From: Flavobacterium ginsenosidimutans
GTDB lineage: Bacteria > Bacteroidota > Bacteroidia > Flavobacteriales > Flavobacteriaceae
Direction of reading: 5' to 3'
Length of the DNA stretch: 63,568 nucleotides
Assembly (NCBI RefSeq): GCF_003254625.1
Contig: NZ_QJRJ01000063.1
Span: forward strand, 1-63,568
Both the position numbers and the translations under genes were made by a program. Positions 41,745 to 51,051 of the stretch are shown here, one piece after another. The notes under the pieces were generated by a model. It saw only the letters and a list, made by a program, of their open reading frames with translations, did no database searches and was not told the DNA's origin. The stretch's first letter is position 1. Each line of letters opens with the position of its first letter.

Positions 41745-43529
41745 TTATTCAATAGTCATAGAACGCAGTTTTGTTCTATAAGCTTCTAGCGCTATTGATT
41801 TGGAAATAAAGCCATGATATTTTCCATCTCTTAAAACAGGAAGAAAAGCAGATTTCGAGTTTTCAAATTTCTTCATCACAATTTCCATGCTGTCAAGAGA
41901 AGAAATTGTTGCTGTTGGCGCTTTCATTACATCTTTTATCTGTGTGTATTTTACGCGGTAAGCATTGAAAATAATTTCTCTAATATCATTAAAATGTACA
42001 ACCCCGACTAAATCTTTATCGTTATTTACAACAGCAAAAACAACTTGATTGGAATGCGAAATAAGATCAACCAGTTTGCTTAAATTTTCTTCAGGATGAA
42101 CAGTTAAATAATCGCATTGAATAATGCTGTCAATATCTAAAGTTGATAAAATATTAGAATCTTTATTGCTAGTAAATGCATGTCCTTTTTTGGCTAATCC
42201 TTTTACGTCCAGCGAATATTTTTCATAGCGTTTAGAAATCGCAAAACTGATTGAAGAAACAATCATAAGCGGAATCATTAATCCGTAACCTCCAGTAATT
42301 TCAGCAATTAAGAATATAGCTGTCAATGGAGCATGAAATAAACCGCTCAAAATTCCAGCCATTCCAACCATCGTAAAATTGGTAATTGGAAGCTTTGATA
42401 AACCGATTAAAGTAATAAATTTAGAAAAGAAATAGCCTAAATACGATCCTAAGAATAGAGAAGGAGCAAAGTTTCCTCCGTTACCACCACTTCCGATAGT
42501 CAATCCCGAAGCAAAAACTTTCATCATCATTGTTGCACCAACAAAAAGCAGTAAAACCCATTGGCTGTTTCTAAAATCAGCAAACAAAGTATTGTCTAGC
42601 AATTTTCCAGGATCTGTTTCTGCAAGTGTTCTAATGCTTTCGTAACCTTCACCAAACAATGTTGGGAAAATAAATATTAATAATGCTAAAAGTGACGAAC
42701 CTATTAAAGCTTTTCTGTATGGATTAATTTGCTGTTTCGCAAAATAATGTTCAACTCTCTGAAAATTTCTCGAATAATAAATCGCAACCAAGCCAGTAAG
42801 AACTCCTAAAATTACATAGAAAGGAATATTATGAAAATTAAAAGTTTCTTGCTGTTTAAAACTCAAAAGAATGCTTTCATCTAAAACAATAGCAGAAACC
42901 AAAGCACCTGTTGCAGCAGAAATCATAATAGGAGTAAAGGCAGAAATACTGACATCTACCAATAAAACTTCAATTGCAAAAAGAACTCCTGCAATGGGAG
43001 CGTTAAACGCAGCCGCAATTCCCGCAGCAACACCGCAGCCAATTAATAAAGTTCTGTCTTTATATTGCAGTTTGTAATTTTGAGCAAAATTAGAACCAAA
43101 TGCAGCTCCAGTTATCACGATCGGACTCTCTAAACCGGCAGATCCTCCTAAACCAACGGTTAACGAACTTGTAATAATCTGCGCATACATTTGCTTTTTC
43201 GGAATAATACTTGCTTTTTTTGCAACGGCATAAAGTATTTGTGAAGTTCCTTTTTGAATGGTTCCGTTGAGTACTTTTTTTACAACAAATACCGTTAATA
43301 AGATACCAATAATTGGAAGAATACTATTAATGAAACTCAACTTTAGAATTCCGTTGATGTATGTCGCAAAGGAGAAAACGCTGTGCGCGAATGTTTTAAG
43401 GATAATTACTGCCAGCGAGCAAGATATTCCAATTAAAACGCTTGATAAAAAAAGAAACTGCTTTGGAGTCATTAATGATTGAGCCAAGGCAATTATGCTT
43501 TCTAGTCTTCTGAAATATTTTTTTAGCAT
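41745..43529 (-). CDS. ClC-family chloride channel/transporter with CBS domains
   Basis: 594 residues. About 10-12 membrane helices carry ClC signatures: GSAGLESPIVITGAAFGSN (with the gating-glutamate position), ILDESILL, GSGGNGGNFAPSLFLGSYLG and GILSGLFHAPLTAIFL. The cytoplasmic C-terminus (about 455-590) has two CBS domains (DYLTVHPEENLSKLVDLI; APTATISSLDSMEIVMKKF) that could sense nucleotides. Channel versus H+/Cl- antiport cannot be decided by eye. A TAATTTTG box lies upstream at 43554-43561. Confidence 0.93.
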   Translation of the reverse strand: MLKKYFRRLESIIALAQSLMTPKQFLFLSSVLIGISCSLAVIILKTFAHSVFSFATYINGILKLSFINSILPIIGILLTVFVVKKVLNGTIQKGTSQILYAVAKKASIIPKKQMYAQIITSSLTVGLGGSAGLESPIVITGAAFGSNFAQNYKLQYKDRTLLIGCGVAAGIAAAFNAPIAGVLFAIEVLLVDVSISAFTPIMISAATGALVSAIVLDESILLSFKQQETFNFHNIPFYVILGVLTGLVAIYYSRNFQRVEHYFAKQQINPYRKALIGSSLLALLIFIFPTLFGEGYESIRTLAETDPGKLLDNTLFADFRNSQWVLLLFVGATMMMKVFASGLTIGSGGNGGNFAPSLFLGSYLGYFFSKFITLIGLSKLPITNFTMVGMAGILSGLFHAPLTAIFLIAEITGGYGLMIPLMIVSSISFAISKRYEKYSLDVKGLAKKGHAFTSNKDSNILSTLDIDSIIQCDYLTVHPEENLSKLVDLISHSNQVVFAVVNNDKDLVGVVHFNDIREIIFNAYRVKYTQIKDVMKAPTATISSLDSMEIVMKKFENSKSAFLPVLRDGKYHGFISKSIALEAYRTKLRSMTIE

Positions 43530-43553
43530 TCCGTTTTAAAATTATCTGACTTA

Positions 43554-43561
43554 CAAAATTA
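43554..43561 (-). promoter_or_regulatory. -7 promoter box of ClC gene
   Basis: Leftward TAATTTTG matches TAnnTTTG fully, about 25 bp before the ClC ATG at 43529. Confidence 0.5.
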
Positions 43562-43601
43562 GGTTATAATCTTAGATAAAAAAAATAAAAACCGAAAACG
43601 A

Positions 43602-45284
43602 TTAGAACCCAACAGCGGTATCATCTCCTCGAAAATCGGCACCTCCTTCTAATTTTTTATCTGGTAAAACCAAAATGGCATCTACTTTTCCAATAATTGG
43701 AGTTGGTTTTTCATTAATTAAATAGCTTTTCGCTTTTAGCTGATCAATTGTTTTGGTTTCGAAAGTGTTTGGTTCAAATGTAATTAAATCGGGTAGCCAT
43801 TGATGATGAAAACGAGGTGCATTTACAGCTTCCTGCATACTTAAATTGTATTCGTAAACATTTAAGATCGTCTGTAAAACCGAAGTTATAATCGTTGATC
43901 CGCCTGGAGTTCCAACAACCATAAATAATTTGCCATCTTTCTCCACAATAGTTGGTGTCATCGAACTCAGCATTCGTTTTTGTGGAGCAATGCTGTTGGC
44001 TTCATTTCCAACCAAACCAAACATATTTGGAGAACCTGGTTTAGCGCTGAAATCGTCCATTTCGTTATTCAAAAAGAAACCTAATTCGTCGCAATAATAT
44101 TTAGAACCATAACCATCATTTAAAGTTGTAGTTGCCGCAATTGCATTTCCGAATTGATCTACAATAGAATAATGAGTCGTTTCAGTGCTTTCTGCATAAT
44201 TTACTTTTCCTTCTTTTATTTCTGAAGAAAGAGTTGCTTTTTCAGGATTAAAACTTGCCATTCGGTTTCGTAAATAATCTTCTGTTAATAATTCTTTTAT
44301 CGGAATTTTGACAAAATCTGGATCACCCAAAAAGAAACTTCTGTCTGCGTAAGCTCTTCTTTCAGCCTCAACAATAACTTGAATTGCTTCGGGTGAATTA
44401 TGTCCCATTTTTGCTAAATCGTATGGGTCAAGCATTTTTAAAATCTGCGCTAAACAAATTCCGCCACTGCTTGGAGGAGACATCGAAGTAATTTTTAAAC
44501 CTTTATATGTAAATTGAAGCGGTTTTCTCCATTTTGCTTCATATTTAGCTAAATCTTGCATAGTGATAATACCACCTTTTTTCTGAAGATAATCAACTAA
44601 GATTTTTGCAGTTTCACCTTTGTAAAATTCGTTTCTTCCTTTTTTCTGAATTCTTCTTAAAGTTTTGGCAAGAGCAGGATATTTGATCGTATCATTTTCT
44701 TTAAAATTTCCAGATAAAAGCGAATTTTCACCGTTTATTTTTACAATGCTTTCATGGTAATCTTTTAAACTTTTTTCTTGTTTTTTTGTTACAACAACAC
44801 CTCTTTCAGCTAAAGCGATAACGGGTTCCAAAATTTTAGAAATAGGCATAGTTCCGTATTTTTTATGTACAGCAAAAACGCCCGCAATAGTTCCAGGAAC
44901 ACCAATAGCGAGAGCAGTTTCAGTGCTTTTTCCTTTTATAACATTTCCATTGCTGTCCAAAAACATATCTTTTGTAGCAGCTAATGGCGCTTTTTCGCGA
45001 TAATCCAAAGAACCAACTTCGCCATTTGCTTTTCTATAAACCATAAATCCGCCACCGCCAATATTTCCCGCAAAAGGAAAAGCAACTGCAAGAGCTAATT
45101 CGGTTCCAACCATTGCATCAAAAGCATTTCCGCCTTTTTTCATAATGTCAGATCCAATTTTTGAAGCTTCTTCTCGGGCAGAAACTACCATTGCTTTTGT
45201 AACAACTAAACCAGTCGGATTGGTTTGCTGCGCTTGAGAGATATTTATATAGAGAAGTGCTATTAAAAGCGTAATTTTTTTCAT
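43602..45284 (-). CDS. ggt: Gamma-glutamyltransferase
   Basis: 560 residues from ATG 45284 (MKKITLLIALLYINISQAQ, signal peptide). The proenzyme cleaves itself before a catalytic Thr, here in ESTETTHYSIVD (about residue 369), to give large and small subunits. GNAFDAMVGTELALAV, NIGGGGFMVYR, SPPSSGGICLAQIL and TPGGSTIITSVLQ are typical substrate-pocket segments. In the periplasm it breaks down glutathione or moves gamma-glutamyl groups. Confidence 0.95.
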   Translation of the reverse strand: MKKITLLIALLYINISQAQQTNPTGLVVTKAMVVSAREEASKIGSDIMKKGGNAFDAMVGTELALAVAFPFAGNIGGGGFMVYRKANGEVGSLDYREKAPLAATKDMFLDSNGNVIKGKSTETALAIGVPGTIAGVFAVHKKYGTMPISKILEPVIALAERGVVVTKKQEKSLKDYHESIVKINGENSLLSGNFKENDTIKYPALAKTLRRIQKKGRNEFYKGETAKILVDYLQKKGGIITMQDLAKYEAKWRKPLQFTYKGLKITSMSPPSSGGICLAQILKMLDPYDLAKMGHNSPEAIQVIVEAERRAYADRSFFLGDPDFVKIPIKELLTEDYLRNRMASFNPEKATLSSEIKEGKVNYAESTETTHYSIVDQFGNAIAATTTLNDGYGSKYYCDELGFFLNNEMDDFSAKPGSPNMFGLVGNEANSIAPQKRMLSSMTPTIVEKDGKLFMVVGTPGGSTIITSVLQTILNVYEYNLSMQEAVNAPRFHHQWLPDLITFEPNTFETKTIDQLKAKSYLINEKPTPIIGKVDAILVLPDKKLEGGADFRGDDTAVGF

Positions 45285-45315
45285 AAGCAAATAGATTTAA
45301 TTGAAAACAAAACAG

Positions 45316-45900
45316 TTAAAGAGAAAGTAATTTTTCTTTGGCGTGTATTTTTATGTCTTCAAAGAATGAAGTAAATTCTTCTTCAAATTCGTCGTAAAAT
45401 TCATTCAACTCTTCAATTGCGAATTGCATTTGAGAAATATTTTTAGACCTTCGATCCATTTGAGTCAGAATTTGATGAATTCCTTCTTTTGTACGATAAC
45501 TCAAAAGCCAGTTTCTTTCGATCATATAAGGCATTAAACCTTGAGTTTTTTCAGTTAGAATATCGTAATTATCATGAAGCGAATTGTAAAATCGGCTTAT
45601 AAAACTTTCTAATTTTTCATCTGAATAATTGGTCCAGTTTTTTGCCAAAAAATGATCATACACAATGTCTACAATAACTCCGGCGTAATGATGGTATCTT
45701 TCGTGTAAACGTTTTGTACTGGTTCTAAAAATATCGTGAGAATCGGTATAAGTGTCAATAAATCGATGCAGCAAAATTCCTTTTTGTACATCTTTAGGAA
45801 AATGTTCAAATTGTTTTCCGCGAATTCCATCTGCCATAAAATTCCCGATTTTTATTAAATCATTTTCTCCAGAAAGGTATATATGGGCTAAGAAATTCAT
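45316..45900 (-). CDS. ACP phosphodiesterase-like protein (AcpH family)
   Basis: 194 residues. MNFLAHIYLSGENDLIKIGNFMADGIRG, FPKDVQKGILLHRFIDTYTDSH and RYHHYAGVIVDIVYDHFLAKNW match the AcpH (DUF479) all-helical HD-like family, which removes 4'-phosphopantetheine from acyl carrier protein. The His/Asp metal-site pattern is conserved. Flavobacterial members may have other substrates, so the exact reaction is probable only. It starts about 30 bp upstream of ggt on the same strand. Confidence 0.87.
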   Translation of the reverse strand: MNFLAHIYLSGENDLIKIGNFMADGIRGKQFEHFPKDVQKGILLHRFIDTYTDSHDIFRTSTKRLHERYHHYAGVIVDIVYDHFLAKNWTNYSDEKLESFISRFYNSLHDNYDILTEKTQGLMPYMIERNWLLSYRTKEGIHQILTQMDRRSKNISQMQFAIEELNEFYDEFEEEFTSFFEDIKIHAKEKLLSL

Positions 45901-46072
45901 TTTTTTTACTATTTCTAAGATACTTAACAGATAAGTTTCTAAGTTATTTTAGTAAATGTATAAAAACTTTTTTAAATCATTTTGTTATAAAAATAGCGAG
46001 TTGCAAGTAGTTTCTTATAGGTTAAAATTAAAATCTTGGAAACATAGCACCTTAGGAACTCAGTAACTTTTT

Positions 46073-46080
46073 TATATTTG
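46073..46080 (+). promoter_or_regulatory. glmM -7 promoter box
   Basis: TATATTTG, full match to TAnnTTTG, 26 bp upstream of the glmM ATG. Confidence 0.6.
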
Positions 46081-46106
46081 TAAAAAAATAACCCTAACTC
46101 ACAAAA

Positions 46107-47495
46107 ATGACTCTAATAAAATCTATTTCTGGAATCCGCGGAACGATCGGAGGAAAAGTAGGAGATAATCTAACTCCTGTTGATGCAGTAAAGTTTGCAT
46201 CGGCTTATGGAACTTTCTTAAAAAATAATATTGCTAAAGATAAATTGACTGTTGTAATTGGCCGTGATGCAAGAATTTCAGGACCAATGATTCATAATTT
46301 AGTTGTGAATACTTTAATTGGTTTAGGAATCGATGTTATTGATCTTGGACTTTCTACAACGCCAACTGTAGAAGTGGCAGTTCCTTTGGAAAAAGCTGAT
46401 GGAGGAATTATCTTAACGGCATCTCACAATCCAAAACAATGGAACGCTTTAAAATTATTAAATGCAAAAGGCGAATTTTTAAGCGGTGCAGACGGAGCTA
46501 AAATTCTTGAAATTGCTGAGGCTGAAGCTTTCGATTTTTCTGATGTTGATAGTTTAGGCGAAATTATTTCGAATGATGCTTACATGGATATTCATATCGA
46601 CGAAGTTTTAAACTTACCTTTAGTGGATATCGAAGCGGTTAAAGAAGCTAAATTTAAAGTGGTTGTTGACGGTGTAAATTCATCAGGAGGAATTATTATT
46701 CCTAAACTTCTAAAATTAATGGGAGTTGAAGTGGTAGAATTGTACTGTGAACCAAACGGACATTTTCCTCATAACCCAGAACCTTTAAAAGAACATTTAA
46801 CTGATATTTCTGAGCTTGTTGTAAAGGAAAAAGCTGATTTTGGTATTGTTGTAGATCCAGATGTGGATCGTTTGGCTTTTATTAGCGAAGACGGAGAAAT
46901 GTTTGGTGAAGAATATACTTTGGTTGCTTGCGCAGATTATGTTTTGAGCAAAACTCCAGGAAATACAGTTTCTAATATGTCATCTTCTCGTGCTTTAAGA
47001 GATGTGACTAAAGCGCACGGCGGAAGCTACGAAGCAAGTGCTGTAGGAGAGGTGAATGTGGTAGAATTAATGAAGAAAAATAATGCCATTATTGGTGGTG
47101 AAGGAAATGGTGGAATTATCTATCCTGAATTGCACTACGGGAGAGACAGTTTGGTAGGAGTTGCTTTGTTTTTAACGCATTTAGCGAATAAAAAAATGCC
47201 AGTTTCTGCTTTGAGAGCTTCTTACCCAGAATATTATATGAGTAAAAATAAAATTGAATTAACACCTCAAATTGATGTTGATGCGATTTTGGCTCAAATG
47301 ACCGAGAAATATAAAAACGAAGATATTTCAACAATTGACGGTGTAAAAATTGATTTTGCTACAGAATGGGTTCATTTAAGAAAATCAAACACAGAACCAA
47401 TTATTCGTATTTATACTGAAGCACCTTCTCAAGATGCGGCTGATAAATTAGCTCTTCGAATTATTGATGAAATTAAAGTGATTGCTGGAATTTAA
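46107..47495 (+). CDS. glmM: Phosphoglucosamine mutase
   Basis: 462 residues, alpha-D-phosphohexomutase family. The phosphoserine loop is TASHNPKQWNALKLL (about 103-117), the metal loop DPDVDRLAF, the sugar loop GEGNGGIIYPEL, and the phosphate loop RKSNTEPIIRIYTEA. GIRGTIGGKVGDNLTP at the N-terminus favours GlmM over phosphomannomutase. It converts glucosamine-6-P to glucosamine-1-P for UDP-GlcNAc synthesis. A strong terminator follows at 47515-47551. Confidence 0.9.
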   Translation: MTLIKSISGIRGTIGGKVGDNLTPVDAVKFASAYGTFLKNNIAKDKLTVVIGRDARISGPMIHNLVVNTLIGLGIDVIDLGLSTTPTVEVAVPLEKADGGIILTASHNPKQWNALKLLNAKGEFLSGADGAKILEIAEAEAFDFSDVDSLGEIISNDAYMDIHIDEVLNLPLVDIEAVKEAKFKVVVDGVNSSGGIIIPKLLKLMGVEVVELYCEPNGHFPHNPEPLKEHLTDISELVVKEKADFGIVVDPDVDRLAFISEDGEMFGEEYTLVACADYVLSKTPGNTVSNMSSSRALRDVTKAHGGSYEASAVGEVNVVELMKKNNAIIGGEGNGGIIYPELHYGRDSLVGVALFLTHLANKKMPVSALRASYPEYYMSKNKIELTPQIDVDAILAQMTEKYKNEDISTIDGVKIDFATEWVHLRKSNTEPIIRIYTEAPSQDAADKLALRIIDEIKVIAGI

Positions 47496-47514
47496 GATTT
47501 CTGTTTTGAAAATA

Positions 47515-47551
47515 AAAAAGCCTCTTTTGAAATTTTCGAAAGAGGCTTTTT
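47515..47551. terminator. Terminator after glmM
   Basis: AAAAAGCCTCTTT (47515-47527) pairs with AAAGAGGCTTTTT (47539-47551), 13 bp, with T run. Confidence 0.9.
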
Positions 47552-47560
47552 CTGTAAAAA

Positions 47561-47689
47561 AATCATTCCATAGGAATGTCTCATCGGTAGAAAAAAAAAT
47601 GATGTTGTTTGCATTTGTGTCCCGTAGGGACACCTGATTTTGCGAAAGGAATTCATCTGAGATTAATCAGACGTTCCTACGGAATGAAT
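47561..47689. repeat. MITE-like element with imperfect terminal inverted repeats
   Basis: The left end AATCATTCCATAGGAATGTC is matched, in reverse complement, by the right end (AATTCATTCCGTAGGAACGTC read from 47689). An internal hairpin TGTCCC-GTA-GGGACA is at 47618-47632. About 129 bp, no coding capacity. It fills the glmM/GH128 gap and its right end touches the GH128 stop codon. Confidence 0.7.
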
Positions 47690-49173
47690 TAGTTTTTAAT
47701 GATTTTAATCGATTTTTTAATATTTCCGTATGACGCATTTACAATATAAACTCCTTTTGCCAATTTTTCTCCAATCTTAATATCTTCATTTGTTGAATAA
47801 TCTGAAGAAGAAAAACAAACATCGCCTTTCATGTCAATTATTTTGATAGTTAAAGGTTCTGTTGTGCTTGATTTAATATGTAAAGTTGATTGTGTTTTTA
47901 CAGGATTTGGATAAATCGTAAAACTCTCTTTTTCTAAATCATTATCTTTAACGCCTAGATTAGCAACAGCTATATCGATAAAATTAAAATTGAAATCATT
48001 TGATTTGAATTTGATTTTCAGATAAACTTCTCCTTTTGGCAATGCAACTCCATTTACTACTTTATCAGCAAAAGTTTGCCAGTCTCCAGTTGGCGGAAAA
48101 GTTTCGTCTGCTTTTACCACAACATCGTTTACTAGAATATCAAACTTTCCATCAAGAACAGGAGAAGCGACTCTAAAAGTTAGATTGTAAGTTCCTGCAT
48201 CGGCAACATTCAGCATAAATTCGTTCCAATCTCCTTCATTAATGTAACAAACATTTTGCCCAGTGTTTGAGTCTGTTGTTGCTTGCAAACCAGTTCCTCT
48301 TCTTCTGTAATGTTTGTTTGCTGTAACACGACCCGGAACATTCATTTTTTTCGTGGTATAAGGAACATTAATATATTCTGTACCAATTGGCCTTAAAACA
48401 CCGCTTGTAGGACTTAGTAATTGTCCTTCTAACATATCTGTCCAAGTTGGATTTACTCTGCCAGAAAACCAAGAATAACGAAAGATATCAGGATCGTTTT
48501 CATAATTGGTTACAATGTCTTTCATAAAAGCAGTTTTGTCCGCAGCACTTTGAATAACTCTATTTGCAAATTCAGTGATCCAAAGTGGTCTATTGAATTT
48601 TTTCAGAAGACTGGTGACACCAATCACAGAACCTGCAGTAGCATCATAAGTATGAAAAGCAATATAATCTACTTTACAAGTTGGACACAATTGAAAAAAC
48701 TGGTTGTGCCAAACCACAGGATCTGAAATTCCGCCATAATTACTTGGCCCATTATATGCTGGTGAAGCACTTATGATTTCAAGATTTTTAGCAGCAGCAA
48801 TTTTCTCAATATTTACCCAAGCATTTACAGCTTCCTGAGGTGTTAATCTTGCGCCGTCGTTAAAATTTGGTTCGTTAAATGCGAGAAGATATTTTGCTCC
48901 AGGTTTTATTTTATTGATAAAAGCTTGAACATCGACATCATTGACTTTTCCCCAAGCCATTGGGACAAATTCGACTCCTAATGATTCGTAATCAGCATTT
49001 ACAGCCGCTTCAGGTTCTGGCGACCAATTGTACCACCAAGTAAGTCCAGGTTTTAATGCCAGAAGATCTGCTTTAGAATGACCTCCGTAAGCAATTCCTC
49101 GTTTTGGACTTTGAGCAGAAACAGTAAAAAACAGAAACAATAATGGAATTGTTAATAGTGAGTTTTTGATCAT
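47689..49173 (-). CDS. Secreted GH128-like beta-1,3-glucanase with T9SS tail
   Basis: 494 residues. Signal peptide (MIKNSLLTIPLLFLFFTVSA), then a glycoside-hydrolase catalytic core (GIAYGGHSKADLLALKPG, WYNWSPEP, catalytic Glu candidates in LLAFNEPNF near 101 and LWITEFANR near 201), about 20-260. A CBM6-like jelly-roll follows (about 275-400; NVCYINEGDWNEFMLNVADAG). The end is a Por_Secre_tail sorting domain (FTIYPNPVKTQSTLHI to GVYIVNASYG). The tail marks it for type IX export. Beta-1,3-glucan hydrolysis is inferred from the fold family. Confidence 0.87.
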   Translation of the reverse strand: MIKNSLLTIPLLFLFFTVSAQSPKRGIAYGGHSKADLLALKPGLTWWYNWSPEPEAAVNADYESLGVEFVPMAWGKVNDVDVQAFINKIKPGAKYLLAFNEPNFNDGARLTPQEAVNAWVNIEKIAAAKNLEIISASPAYNGPSNYGGISDPVVWHNQFFQLCPTCKVDYIAFHTYDATAGSVIGVTSLLKKFNRPLWITEFANRVIQSAADKTAFMKDIVTNYENDPDIFRYSWFSGRVNPTWTDMLEGQLLSPTSGVLRPIGTEYINVPYTTKKMNVPGRVTANKHYRRRGTGLQATTDSNTGQNVCYINEGDWNEFMLNVADAGTYNLTFRVASPVLDGKFDILVNDVVVKADETFPPTGDWQTFADKVVNGVALPKGEVYLKIKFKSNDFNFNFIDIAVANLGVKDNDLEKESFTIYPNPVKTQSTLHIKSSTTEPLTIKIIDMKGDVCFSSSDYSTNEDIKIGEKLAKGVYIVNASYGNIKKSIKIIKN

Positions 49174-49321
49174 GGTTTATGATTTTTTGTTTTTTTTAGA
49201 TAATTAGAGAACTTCAAATTTAAATTGTTTCCTTTTTTTATCCATTCAAAAAAATCTTTACAAAAACACATCAAATCTGCTATCGAAGGCTTGGAAATGC
49301 TTTTTTTGATCATTTTAAAGC

Positions 49322-49360
49322 AAAAAGTCCGAAAAACAGAAGTTGCTTTTCGGACTTTTT
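49322..49360. terminator. Terminator downstream of the acyltransferase gene
   Basis: AAAAAGTCCGAAAA (49322-49335) pairs perfectly with TTTTCGGACTTTTT (49347-49360), with an 11-nt loop. Confidence 0.85.
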
Positions 49361-49377
49361 GTTGTATTATTTTAAAA

Positions 49378-50250
49378 TTATTGAATACGATGTTTCCATC
49401 TTTTGTGTGTCCATAAATAAAATTCTGGAGCTTCAAGAATCTGTTTTTCTAATTCTTTAAGATACATTTCTGTAATTTCAAAATCTTCATAATCTTTTGG
49501 ATTATCAGCAAGCGAAAGAAAAGTTGCTTCGTAATATCCTCTTTTTACTTTTTTAACTTTTACCATTATTACAGCTAAATCATATTTTTTAGACAGCATT
49601 TCGGCTCCAGTATGTACGGGAACTTCAATTCCCAGAAATTTCATTGAGTGAAAAATTCGATCTAATTTTGGAGATTGATCACTTGCTAAACCATAGAGAC
49701 TTAAAACCCCATTACGTTGGTTTTGTGCCATTGTTGGAATTGCTTTTCTGGTTTCGATCATTTCTGTATTGTATTTAGAACGGATTTTTCGAACCAATTT
49801 ATCAAAATAAGGATTCGCTAATTTTTTATAAACGGCAACACCCTGAAATCCAAGTTTAGGATTGATAGTTAAAAGCCATTCATAACTTGCATAATGCGAA
49901 GCCACAAGTATTACACTTTTGCCTTTTCTAGCATAGTCAAGCACAAGATCGATGTTGGTTACCTGGAATCTTCTTTCCATTTCTTCAGGAGACATACTCA
50001 TTGTCTTGATCATTTCTAAAAACATATCGCACATATGTTTATAGAATTTCTTTTCGATATCTTTTCTTTCAGAATCACTTAAATGGGGTAATGTAAGTGC
50101 AAGATTTTCACGAACCACTTTTTTACGATATCCTATTACTCTGTAAACCAAGAGATATACAAAATCTGAGAATAAGTAAAATAAACGAAAAGGTAATATA
50201 GAGATAAGCCAAAGTATTGGATAGGCTAAAATATAAACAATAAATTGCAT
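49378..50250 (-). CDS. LpxL/HtrB-like lipid A acyltransferase
   Basis: 290 residues. An N-terminal membrane anchor (IVYILAYPILWLISILPF) is followed by the acyltransferase HX4E motif in SHYASYEW (about 118-123) and by RKAIPTMAQNQRNGVLSLYGLASDQSP and a C-terminal EFYLWTHKRWKHR, the usual LpxL ending. It adds a secondary acyl chain to lipid A or a related lipid at the inner membrane. A TATATTTG promoter lies at 50264-50271. Confidence 0.9.
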   Translation of the reverse strand: MQFIVYILAYPILWLISILPFRLFYLFSDFVYLLVYRVIGYRKKVVRENLALTLPHLSDSERKDIEKKFYKHMCDMFLEMIKTMSMSPEEMERRFQVTNIDLVLDYARKGKSVILVASHYASYEWLLTINPKLGFQGVAVYKKLANPYFDKLVRKIRSKYNTEMIETRKAIPTMAQNQRNGVLSLYGLASDQSPKLDRIFHSMKFLGIEVPVHTGAEMLSKKYDLAVIMVKVKKVKRGYYEATFLSLADNPKDYEDFEITEMYLKELEKQILEAPEFYLWTHKRWKHRIQ

Positions 50251-50263
50251 GTAATTTTTTTTA

Positions 50264-50271
50264 CAAATATA
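50264..50271 (-). promoter_or_regulatory. -7 promoter box of the acyltransferase gene
   Basis: Leftward TATATTTG, full consensus match, 13 bp before the ATG. Confidence 0.6.
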
Positions 50272-50361
50272 AATGAAAAATGATTAAAGAGTGATATTTT
50301 GCTTTCTTGCTAACTTATCTTTAAGAATGATTATATTTACAATTCACAATAATTATTATTT

Positions 50362-51000
50362 ATGAATATCATTTTAGCAGGTATTATCGTTGCAAACGCT
50401 GTTATTAGTTACAAAGGATTTAATGATCTTTCTTTTTTTAGAAAATATGAATTTCATGTAGGAAGTATTCGTTCTGGCGAGCAATTGCGAATGTTGTCTT
50501 CAGGATTTTTGCATGTAGACATGATGCATTTAATATTCAATATGCTGACACTCTACTTTTTTGCGCCAGTTGTTTTAGATTGGCTTGGAACGTTTTCTTT
50601 TGTTTTGGTTTATTTTGGAAGCTTGATTTTTGGAAGTCTTCTTACGATGTTATTTCATAAAAACGATTACAGTTATCGTGCAGTTGGCGCTTCTGGTGCT
50701 GTAACTGGAGTTTTGTATTCGGCGATTTTACTTGAACCGAATATGATGCTCGGAATATTTTTTGTAATTCCGATACCGGCTTATCTTTTTGGAATTTTGT
50801 ATTTATTATATTCAATTTACGGAATGAAAGCTAAAAATGATAATATTGGACACACGGCGCACTTTGGAGGTGCTATAGGCGGTTATTTAATTACTTTAAT
50901 AAAAATGCCTTCATTATTTGCAGACCATACAATGATGGTAATTCTGCTTGCAATCCCGATTGTTATACTTTTTGTAATGGCAAAATTGGGGAAATTGTAA
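50362..51000 (+). CDS. Rhomboid-family intramembrane serine protease
   Basis: 212 residues with about six membrane helices. The nucleophile is Ser111 in VGASGAVTGVLYS and the partner His lies in IGHTAHFGGAIGGYL. HVDMMHLIFNMLTLYFF matches the conserved H/N helix (oxyanion region). It should cut single-pass membrane proteins inside the bilayer; substrates are unknown. A TATATTTA box (7 of 8) lies at 50332-50339 with a TTG 22 bp upstream. Divergent from the LpxL-like gene. Confidence 0.92.
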   Translation: MNIILAGIIVANAVISYKGFNDLSFFRKYEFHVGSIRSGEQLRMLSSGFLHVDMMHLIFNMLTLYFFAPVVLDWLGTFSFVLVYFGSLIFGSLLTMLFHKNDYSYRAVGASGAVTGVLYSAILLEPNMMLGIFFVIPIPAYLFGILYLLYSIYGMKAKNDNIGHTAHFGGAIGGYLITLIKMPSLFADHTMMVILLAIPIVILFVMAKLGKL

Positions 51001-51051
51001 TGCTGGCATAACTTTTGAAAAGCTTTTATTAAATATTAAAATTTAACAAAA

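Noticed and set aside
47448..47633. Leftward 61-codon frame after glmM
   Set aside because: It overlaps the glmM end, the terminator and the MITE-like element; no protein features.
49170..49436. 88-codon leftward frame between the GH128 and acyltransferase genes
   Set aside because: It crosses a strong terminator hairpin (49322-49360), overlaps the acyltransferase end and has no recognisable protein features.
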